Origin: Perkinsus olseni
Taxonomy: Eukaryota > Perkinsozoa > Perkinsida > Perkinsidae
Length of the DNA: 16,503 bases
Assembly (NCBI GenBank): GCA_013115135.1
Contig: JABANP010000810.1
Span: forward strand, 1 to 16,503
Direction of reading: 5' to 3'
Both the position numbers and the translations under genes were made by a program. The stretch's first letter is position 1. Every line of letters begins with the position of its first letter. Positions 9,271-15,925 of this stretch are shown here, piece by piece. Under the pieces are notes generated by a model that saw nothing but the letters and a program-made list of their open reading frames with translations, was not told where the DNA came from and did not search any database.

Positions 9271-9439
9271 TATGATCCGATGATCATCACAGCCACAAAC
9301 ATGTTATGCTGAATATTCTTCAGCGAAGAGTGTTGTTCAACCTATCTTGTCTTCGTGTTTTTATGAGTCATAGAAACAATTTGTGCAGTCATAGGCTATG
9401 AGTGCATAAATTCACTGCCCGGATAACAACACGAGACCA

Positions 9440-9731
9440 CGTGGAAGTGGATACGCTCATGCACTGGTGACTACTTCCAGTCATCACCGCTACGATGATT
9501 CTCAGCTAAACACTGCTCTAACCGTGAGAGATATTCTTGAAGGGACCTCACGGAGGCCAGGGAGCTCCTCTTGTGCAGCCTTCTCGTTCTGTTGTAGTCG
9601 ATGAGCAACTGTCCTCAGACGGGTACTCAACTCGTCAGAAACATAAGAAGAATAGAAATATTGCCATTTTGGGGCACCCTGGCGTCCGCATACCGTTCTT
9701 TATGCACCGCAGTAGAATCCGGGTCACATAG
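9440..9731 (+). pseudogene. Repeat-borne open frame, copy 1, frameshifted
   Basis: Counterpart of the 13238-13618 frame. The segments HALVTTS, TVRD and APLVQPSRSVVVDEQLSSDG are recognisable. One extra G near 9564 shifts the frame, and a TAG ends it at 9731 where copy 2 reads on. Many substitutions change residues without regard to codon position. Both copies may be noncoding or decayed coding sequence. No family recognised. Confidence 0.4.
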
Positions 9732-10960
9732 CCATTGATGGTCGGGTCCGACTGATGCACCAGCGTAACATCGATGGGCTACGGCGGCCGCCTACCGGCA
9801 AGACAATTCCCTCCGCCGCTCCAATGATAGTCTTAGAAAGCTGAAAGTCGGTCACTAGTGAGGAGGAGGACCCACTGAGGACCCACACGCTGCTCTTATC
9901 GACAACAACATAAGGGACAGGTCACCCACTAGGTAAATCTTTCCACGGTCTGACTGGAGGCCCCTCCCAAACACTGCGCCACTCGAGCCACGCAGAAAAG
10001 CTCTCGGAAGGGAGTAGCTCGGTGGTGAGCAGTTACCACAGACCAGAGTCGATCTTGCTCAGCAGAGTCACGTCATCTCTGACCATCCCCATCACTACGA
10101 GGACCTGCTTACAGTCTCTCAGCGCTGGCCAGCGTCGCAAGAATCAAACCACAGATCACTCGGGTGCTGGGAAAGGGGGAAGCGAAGAGGGAGCCCAGGA
10201 GATTGAGGCCTCCAGGATGGCCAAGCAGACACGCCTGCTGGGAGGCGCGAGTCTGCACGCATCAACAGGAACGGAGCGCAACAGTCTTGTCTCCTCTCTG
10301 CGTGCTGTGCGCTTACCACTTATCATCGTGTTACGATGAAAAGTCCGATGAGAGGCTCTCAGTTGCGTTCACTTGTGCACTACAACGCAGTACAGAGTGA
10401 CTACTTGAGACGCGGCTCAACGAGTTGTAAAAACGGAATGGAGAGGAGTAACTCCATAATGAGGATCTATAGCATCATCTAGCCTAGCGTAAGTTCTAGC
10501 CTAATGTGGCACGTACACTCATGCACGCGAGTGCAAGGCTCAGAAATGGGGTCCGAGGGTTATCTGAGACCAGAGATGCACGGTAGGAATGAGGGTGATA
10601 GTCTAACAGGTAAGTAGTACTGCAATGGGTGCTACATATGGTATGGTCGTATGGTCGTCACTATGTCGTCACTATATTGCACCTTCCATGACTCGTGGCG
10701 CTGAGCTCATGCGTGCGGGTTGGCCATTCCAGTTGGGATTCCATCGATTTTTGCGCAGCCAAAACAGTTGGAACTGACGAGAAATATATTCCTTTACATC
10801 GCTTATGAGTATGTGTTGTTAAGAGCTTAGCGAGCACTGCCCGTCGAGCAGCTTTTGCCCTCTCCCTTCCTCGATTACAGTTTGTAGTTTTCAGGCGGCA
10901 TGTGAAAGATCTCCCTTTTCATCCTAGTTACTTCGTTGTTATCAAGTGAGCATCCAGAAT
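9732..10960. other. Duplicated noncoding 5' region of F1
   Basis: No intact gene; frames on both strands are interrupted differently in the two copies. Matches 13619-13785 plus 14900-15925 closely. It contains a TGCAC-GCGA-GTGCA inverted repeat near 10522 (also in copy 2) and short TATGGTCG / GTCGTCACTAT reiterations near 10640-10675, more numerous here than in copy 2. The last few hundred bases, nearly identical in both copies, should hold the promoter and leader of the secreted family. CATCCAG-AAT sits directly before the ATG, a possible splice acceptor. Confidence 0.5.
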
Positions 10961-11346
10961 ATGGGACTTCGCTTCAACTGGCTCCACCGCAGCATCGTGT
11001 TGTTCGCTTACACTGCGGTGATGGTGCTATCTGACTCGGTTACCCCGACGATGATCGGGGACCATCCCCCTGGTTGTAATGGTGGTAGCGGCTTTCCAAT
11101 ACCCCCTCATCTTACGTCCATCGAGGGTTCCTGCATCTATTTGACGGGTGCGGTGAACTCCAATGGAGTCGAACCGCTGGGTATTGGAATTCGACTAAAA
11201 TCCAATTTGCCTAACTCAGAATTAGGAGAGTACGGTACGTTTGAGTTGTACTGGACTGTGGCAGATCCCGATGCCAAGCCGAACGTAAATAGTACTGGTC
11301 AAGTTCAGCTCAGCCTGGGTGGGCCCCCTCAGGGACAAAACCGTTA
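10961..11346 (+). CDS. F1: secreted-family member, N-terminal half only (or alternative 5' exon of F2)
   Basis: The ATG at 10961 opens 128 codons. Residues 1-26 (MGLRFNWLHRSIVLFAYTAV...) form a signal peptide. The mature part has PPGCNGG, PPHLTSIEGSCIYL and ELYWTVADPDAKPNVNST. After QLSLG the frame reads GPPQGQNR and stops, while F3 continues with DDEVYMRL and F2 has NDEVYMRL. F1 therefore lacks the C-terminal half of the family. It could be a truncated gene. Alternatively, it could be a 5' exon spliced across 11319-12360, which starts GT, ends AG and rejoins in frame, giving 252 aa with F2's 3' half. Family unrecognised; probably lineage-specific secreted or surface proteins. Confidence 0.6.
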
Positions 11347-11347
11347 A

Positions 11348-11372
11348 AGCGCGGGGGAGGGGTCCCCGCGCT
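11348..11372 (+). other. GC-rich hairpin after the F1 stop
   Basis: AGCGCGGGG (11348-11356) pairs perfectly with CCCCGCGCT (11364-11372) around a 7-nt loop, starting two bases after the F1 stop codon. It lies inside the segment missing from copy 2. Part of it (GGGGTCCCCGCG) also occurs near 2329. Its role (RNA 3' end, element end, or chance) is unknown. Confidence 0.5.
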
Positions 11373-11946
11373 GTCGTGCAAAATTCGTGCAGTTGGTTCA
11401 CCTTACAGCACCCATGCCGATTCGAGGTGATTTCGACTGTTCACCGTTGGATCTCGTTGATAGCTTGCATGTGAACGTATACTGCCCAGACTAAGACCAA
11501 TTGCTGCCCGCGGTACGAATGAAGTTCGGCATTATGGAGAAACAATGATTCAAAGATGCAATGGCGCGCGCTACTCTCACGAAATCAGCGCACAATCGGG
11601 TTTCCTGAATAACTAGACGTAGTCGACGTGTGAGATCATCGTTCTTTAGCCTATCGATAGCTTGCAAGGAAAGCTATAAGCAGCTCCAAAATCGATCGCC
11701 CAATCGATTTCGGCGCTTCGCAGTCTATGTCTATAAGAACTTTTGATTTTTCGCAAGATGGCGCCCATATTTGCACAGATTAGCTATAGCTCACGCTATT
11801 ACCGATGATCACATGAGCTTCGTGGTATCATCGTTGTTGCTTGTTGTAGGTGAGGTCTATAGAATCTGCATCGGCTGTTTCTAGTGGAGCTATCACGATG
11901 AGACAGAGCTGTGACAGCTGCTGTGCACAATTCCACTAAGCGTTTC
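11373..11946. other. Spacer upstream of F2, unique to copy 1
   Basis: No gene seen. Two short hairpins stand out: ATAGCTT/AAGCTAT (around 11656-11676) and AAATCGAT (11689-11696) with ATCGATTT (11703-11710). This stretch should hold the F2 promoter and leader. It has no match in the F1/F3 upstream region by eye, so F2 appears to be controlled differently. Confidence 0.4.
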
Positions 11947-12761
11947 ATGTTAGCGCGATTTCCCCTGTGGATTTCCCTGATTTTCTATGAAGTACTAATT
12001 TTTCTATGGGTTGCAGACCTTCTGAACAATGTGATTCACGTTACGTGTGCTACAGTTTGCCCTCATCTTCACGTGTCAGCTTGTGTAATAGGGGCCGAGC
12101 AGGGGGTCCCCGTTAATGGGGTCTGCGAGGCCCCGGCAACGGCCATCACTATCAAGCTAGCAAAGTTTTTGTATTATCCCGGCGCACCGCACGTCGAGGG
12201 AGAAGGGAGTACCGGAACAGTAGGGAGAGACTCATTTTTGAGATTCTCTGACATTCGTAGGCTCGCTCCTAGCAGTTTGCTACCCATGAGTTGTATCTTA
12301 TACATGATGTATGTAATATGTTTGCATCCCGCGTCTCTGGCTTTTCGGGCGCGCCCCTAGGTAATGACGAAGTCTACATGCGATTGGCTCTAGGACCGGC
12401 CCGTATCACCACCACTGGTTATGACGGATGGAGCTCTGCAAGCTTTTCCTCTCATGTGCTTGCTTATTTCAACGATGCTGATCACTCGACTGCGAATGTT
12501 TATACCCCGTGGTACGACATCGTAGGTCTTACTTCTACACATTCAGTCGAGCTCCACTCCCCTGAAGTGAAATCAGAAGCTTTACATGCTGGTGGCAACG
12601 CTTACTCCACTGGGCAAGATATTTACATTGCCAAGTCGCTTGGCAATAGCTTCATGGTCCAACTCGGCTTCTGGGCCGAGGGTACTTATGAGACTAGGGA
12701 TGGGGGACAGCGGCAGTTCGGTATGGCCAGACCGATTATTGAGGGGTTTATGTATTATTAA
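11947..12761 (+). CDS. F2: full-length secreted-family protein
   Basis: Exons 11947-12219 and 12273-12761 (alternative acceptor at 12275) surround a ~53-nt GT-AG intron, giving 253 aa (252 with the other AG). The N-terminus (MLARFPLWISLIFYEVLIF) is a strong signal peptide. The first exon diverges from F1 but keeps its order: CPHLHVSACVIGA versus PPHLTSIEGSCIYLTGA, then NGV, then ITIKL versus IGIRL. Exon 2 opens THELYLIHD, like F1's TFELYWTVAD, then matches F3 closely from GNDEVYMRL. The C-terminus (LGFWAEGTYETRDGGQ...EGFMYY) is present only here, because F1 lacks it and F3 runs off the window. No known domain recognised. F1 and F3 have no intron at this position. Likely secreted; function unknown. 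Confidence 0.62.
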
Positions 12762-12910
12762 TACATTCCGTGGAGGCTATGCTGATAGAACCCAATTTTG
12801 TATTTTACTTCACCACGAGTTGTCAACTTTTCAAACCACTATGAGCTTTTTTTCAGCTCCTTGCCCATTTTGCAACCCGGAGCAAGGTCTTTCTCGGCCG
12901 TGCACTCTAC

Positions 12911-12925
12911 GTGACGTTACGTCAC
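12911..12925. promoter_or_regulatory. CRE-like palindrome GTGACGT-T-ACGTCAC
   Basis: A perfect 7-bp inverted repeat around one base carries TGACGT and ACGTCA half-sites, the core recognised by bZIP (ATF/CREB-type) factors in many eukaryotes. A further TGACG follows at 12926. It lies 28 bp before a short signal-peptide-like frame. A regulatory role is inference. Confidence 0.35.
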
Positions 12926-12952
12926 TGACGTAGCGCCGACCAAGTGGTCGAG

Positions 12953-13066
12953 ATGATATTGGGACTTTTGCTGTGCTTCGTCGCTTTTCAGCGCCTATCC
13001 AAGTTGTCAGCTTCCCCGCCATTTCTAAGTGGATGTTGCGTTGTGAGAGTGTTGCGTCGATTCTGA
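12953..13066 (+). CDS. Short signal-peptide-like frame, possible first exon remnant
   Basis: The ATG opens 37 codons starting MILGLLLCFVAFQRLSKLSA, a plausible signal peptide, and stops at 13066. It lies just upstream of a duplicated tail of the four-cysteine gene, so it may be the relic first exon of a lost second copy. A GT-AG pair (13029-13071) would extend it by only about a dozen codons, ending in GEAAEK. I could not join it in frame to the 13105 tail. Low confidence that it is expressed. Confidence 0.25.
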   Translation: MILGLLLCFVAFQRLSKLSASPPFLSGCCVVRVLRRF

Positions 13067-13104
13067 CTCAGAATTTCTGAGGGGAGAAGCCGCCGAGAAG
13101 TGAC

Positions 13105-13164
13105 GTCTTCCGTCTCACCCGAAAGGATCGCGCCTTCGTGATTGCAATTTGCAAACATAGATGA
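13105..13164 (+). pseudogene. Tail fragment of a second four-cysteine secreted gene
   Basis: The frame VFRLTRKDRAFVIAICKHR-stop matches the end of the 8739-9270 protein (LFRKERALVIAICKHR-stop), and the sequence after the stop also matches. Upstream the frame closes at TGA 13078-13080 and nothing like the earlier exons is visible. The copy is therefore a truncated relic at the duplication boundary. Confidence 0.6.
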
Positions 13165-13237
13165 TATGATCCGATGATCAAAACCACAAACATGTTGTGC
13201 TGAATATTCTTCAGCGAAGAGTGTTGTTCAACCTTAC

Positions 13238-13618
13238 TTGTCTTCGTGTTTTTATAACTGCGTAAATTCACAGTGTGAATTTCACACCACGGGAACAACG
13301 CAAGAGGAAAGTGTACGGAATCATGCACTGGTGACTACTTCCAATCATCACCACTATGACGATTCTCAGTCAAGCATTGCTCTAACCGTGAGAGATGCTC
13401 TTGAAGAGACCTCACGGAGGCCAGGAGCTCCTCTTGTGCAGCCTTCTCGTTCTGTAGTAGTCGAAGACCAACTGTCCTCAGATGGGCGCTCAACTCATCA
13501 GAAACACGAGAAGACTGGAAATATTGCCATTTTTCTGCACCCTGGCGTCCGCATACCGTCCTTTATGCACCACAGTAGAATCTGGGTCACAAAGCCAGTG
13601 ATGGTCGGGTCCGACTGA
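13238..13618 (+). CDS. Repeat-borne open frame, copy 2, doubtful gene
   Basis: About 125 codons are open, including HALVTTSNHHHYDDSQS, APLVQPSRSVVVEDQLSSDG and HPGVRIPSFMHHSRIW. No motif recognised, and the first ATG is well inside the frame. The homologous copy 1 region is frameshifted and stopped. It includes a 19-bp palindrome at 13264-13282. It may be a decayed coding segment of an older element. Confidence 0.25.
   Translation: MSSCFYNCVNSQCEFHTTGTTQEESVRNHALVTTSNHHHYDDSQSSIALTVRDALEETSRRPGAPLVQPSRSVVVEDQLSSDGRSTHQKHEKTGNIAIFLHPGVRIPSFMHHSRIWVTKPVMVGSD
13264..13282. repeat. Perfect 9+1+9 palindrome
   Basis: AAATTCACA, G, TGTGAATTT. Copy 1 (near 9405) has only the left arm (ATAAATTCACTGCC), so the palindrome is specific to copy 2. 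Confidence 0.6.
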
Positions 13619-13785
13619 TGCACCAGCGTAACATCGATGGGCTACGGCGGCCGCCTACCGGCAGGATAAGTCCCTCAGCCGCTCCAGTGATGGTCTTAGA
13701 AAGCTGAAAGTCGGTCTTTAGTGAGGAGGACCCACTGAGGACCTACACGCTGCTATGATTGACAACAACATGAGGAGTAGGTCAC

Positions 13786-13919
13786 TGTTACTCATTATGC
13801 GCCGATCGTCTTGCATGCGTGCATAGCTTATTCCCCTCGAGAGAGTAACCTTAGAAAGTAGAGGACTTCATAATCCTTCTCGCCTTGCGTTGACTATGAG
13901 CAACAACGGAGAAGCAACA
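13786..13919 (+). repeat. 5' LTR
   Basis: Begins TGTTACTCATTATGCG and ends GGAGAAGCAACA. It contains the ATG (13896) of the interior gag-like frame. It has a TGCATGCGTGCA-like alternation near 13814; the 3' LTR has two extra bases there. Confidence 0.92.
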
Positions 13920-14084
13920 GCTGGTGCCCAGACCCCCAGTGCACCTCCTGAGACCTCTACAACCTCACCTACGCCTCTCGAGGAGCTCATCAAATATCTG
14001 GAACGCCCAAACTTCGACTACCTCCACAACGAGAACATCACCAATGACAACAACTGGACCCCAGACACACAGCGACCCCACTAA
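13896..14084 (+). CDS. Gag-like N-terminal frame starting inside the LTR
   Basis: 62 codons from an ATG inside the 5' LTR (MSNNGEATAGAQTPSAPPET...), Ser/Thr/Pro-rich and then LEELIKYLERPNFDYL. An LTR-internal gag start is known from Ty1-type elements. It ends at TAA 14082; later frames are broken. Probably a truncated gag remnant. The start resembles the MSN opening of the 481 frame only superficially. Confidence 0.45.
   Translation: MSNNGEATAGAQTPSAPPETSTTSPTPLEELIKYLERPNFDYLHNENITNDNNWTPDTQRPH
13922..13936 (+). other. Primer-binding site
   Basis: TGGTGCCCAGACCCC begins two bases after the 5' LTR. Its complement ends in CCA, as a tRNA 3' end does, so it should pair with a tRNA whose 3' end reads TCTGGGCACCA. 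I cannot name the tRNA. Confidence 0.75.
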
Positions 14085-14308
14085 GACAAGACTCTAACAA
14101 GCTCTCTAAACTACTCACAAGTCTACACCGTCGACGACCTCAACTAAATCACCGACGTCAACATCTCTGACTACACCAAACTACCTACAGCAACAACTGA
14201 TGCCTACACCACCAACCGCCCGACTTGGACCTACCAGCTCCACTACATCTATGATAGATGATCTATCTACCCTATCTCAGAAGTCTCAACTATCTACAAC
14301 TCACCAAC

Positions 14309-14433
14309 CTCAACGCCCTCTCAGAAGGACAATCTACTCATCTCAACGCCCTCTCAGAAGGACAATCTACTCATCTCAACGCCCTCTCTGAAGGACAATC
14401 TACTCATCTCAACGCCCTCTCTGAAGGACAATC
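14309..14433 (+). repeat. 33-bp minisatellite, 3.8 units
   Basis: Units start at 14309, 14342, 14375 and 14408 (CTCAACGCCCTCTCAGAAGG...). Units 3 and 4 carry TCTGAAGG in place of TCAGAAGG. In one frame each unit encodes LNALSEGQSTH, an 11-residue repeat with Leu spacing like a hendecad coiled coil. That frame is open 14258-14488 (76 codons). Confidence 0.85.
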
Positions 14434-14747
14434 ACGTGAACTCAGTTCACACAATCACCTCATCAAGCTTGAAAACGGCTACTCATAAACCGCCTGACGA
14501 GCTTCAACCCCTAACCCTTAACCTTCAACCTTCAACCCTCACTAACAGTCTACCCAACTACAACTCTACCTCTACTACTGCCTACTTCAACTCCAACGTC
14601 GCATATGTGATATATACTGTCTGGACCACAACGTATGTCTCAAGCTATCTCAATGGATCCGGAACAACGCCTTACTACGGAGGGGGAATCCCTCATCGCT
14701 CTTTACTTCTCTCCTTTTTCATCTCAATATCTCATACTTCTCTATTC

Positions 14748-14758
14748 GGAGGGGAAAG
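14748..14758 (+). other. Polypurine tract
   Basis: GGAGGGGAAAG lies immediately before the 3' LTR, the position of the plus-strand primer in LTR retrotransposons. Confidence 0.8.
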
Positions 14759-14894
14759 TGTTACTCATTATGCGCCGATCGTCTTGTGCATGCGTGCATA
14801 GCTTATTCCCCTCGAGAGAGTAACCTCAGCAAGTGGAAGACTTTATAATCCTTCTCGCCTTGCGTTGACTATGAGCAACAACGGAGAAGCAACA
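14759..14894 (+). repeat. 3' LTR
   Basis: Matches the 5' LTR from TGTTACTC to GAAGCAACA, with two extra bases (TG) after GTCTTG and five substitutions clustered after GAGAGTAACC. It is followed directly by the GTCAC target duplication. Confidence 0.92.
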
Positions 14895-14899
14895 GTCAC

Positions 14900-15925
14900 T
14901 CACCTGGTGAATCTCTTCACGGTCTGACTGGAGGCCTCTCCCAAACACTGCGCCACTCGAGCCACGCAGAAAAGCTCTCGGAAGGGAGTAGCTCGGTGGT
15001 GAGCAGTTGCCACAGACCAGAGTCGATCTTGCTCAGCAGAGTCACGTCATCTCTGACCATCCCCATCACTACGAGGACCTGCTTACAGTCTCTAAGCGCT
15101 GGCCAGCGTCGCAAGAATCAAACCACAGATCACTCGGGTGCTGGGAAAGGGGGAAGCGAAGAGTGAGCCCAGGAGATCGAGGCCTCCAGGATGACCAAGC
15201 AGACACGCCTGCTGGGAGGCGCTAGTCTACACGCATCAACAGGAACGGAGCGCAACAGTCTTGTCTCCTCTCTGCGTGCTATGCGCTTACCACTTATCAT
15301 CGTGTTACGATGAAAAGTCCGATGAGAGGCTCTCAGTTGCGTTCACTTGTGCACTACAACGCAGTACAGAGTGACTACTTGAGGCGGGGCTCAACGAGTT
15401 GTAAAAACGGACTGGAGAGGAGTTACTCCATAATGAGGATCTATAGCATCATCTAGCCTAGCGTAAGTTCTAGCCTAATGTGGCACGTACACTCATGCAC
15501 GCGAGTGCAAGGCTCAGAAATGGGGTCCGAGGGTTATCTGAGACCAGAGATGCACGGTAGGAATGAGGCTGTTAGCCTAACAGCTAAGTAGTACTGCACC
15601 GGGTGCTACATAGCGTATGGTCGTCACTATGTCGTCACTATATTGCACCTTCCATGACTCGTGGCGCTGAGCTCATGCGTGCGGGTTGGCCATTCCAGTT
15701 GGGATTCTATCGATTTTTGCGCAGTCAAACAGTTGGAACTGACGAGAAGTATTTTCCTTTACATCGCTTATGAGTATGTGTTGTTAAGAGCTTAGCGAGC
15801 ACTGCCCGTCGAGCAGCTTTTGCCCTCTCTCGTCCTCGATTACAGTTTGTAGTTTTCAGGCGGCATGTGAAAGATCTCCCTTTTCATCCTAGTTACTTCG
15901 TTGTTATCAAGTGACCATCCAGAAT
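14900..15925. other. Duplicated noncoding 5' region of F3
   Basis: Near-identical to 9925-10960. No intact gene. A minus-strand frame (14917-15114, with RDDVTLLSKIDSGLW) is interrupted by a stop in copy 1, so it is unlikely to be a conserved gene. It presumably carries the F3 promoter and leader. Confidence 0.5.

Larger units (their letters stand above)
9225..12582 (+). repeat. Tandem segmental duplication, copy 1
   Basis: Direct repeat of the DNA that starts near 13119; 9241 aligns with 13135, a period of 3,894 bp. It runs from the last exon of the four-cysteine gene through F1 to 11321, then resumes at 12361 inside F2. Bases 11319-12360 have no counterpart in copy 2. Conversely, the 1.1 kb LTR element of copy 2 is absent here; its empty site is the GGTCACCCAC stretch near 9920. 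Copy 2 leaves the window at the position equivalent to about 12581, so the true end is unknown. Confidence 0.9.
13786..14894 (+). mobile_element. Miniature LTR retrotransposon (TRIM-like), non-autonomous
   Basis: The 1,109-bp element has every structural mark of an LTR retrotransposon: LTRs of 134 and 136 bp starting TG and ending CA, a primer-binding site two bases after the 5' LTR, a polypurine tract abutting the 3' LTR, and a perfect 5-bp target duplication GTCAC (13781-13785 and 14895-14899). The 839-bp interior has no protease, integrase or reverse transcriptase, so it must be mobilised by another element. The LTRs differ by five substitutions and one 2-base indel, so the insertion is not brand new. 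The homologous site in copy 1 (GGTCACCCAC near 9920) is empty. The insertion therefore followed the duplication, or was lost from copy 1. Confidence 0.9.

Noticed and set aside
10022..10400. Open frames on both strands in the duplicated upstream region
   Set aside because: Stops and frames differ between the two copies despite near-identical DNA, so none is conserved as protein.
11319..12360. First idea: a newly inserted, self-splicing-site-carrying introner element in F1
   Set aside because: The segment contains the homologous signal peptide and 5' exon of F2, has no clear terminal inverted repeats, and has at best a GGT target duplication. Paralogue rearrangement or alternative first exons explain it better.
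14500..14550. CCTAACCCTTAACC stretch resembling telomeric repeats
   Set aside because: Only one or two degenerate units, inside the LTR element interior; no array.
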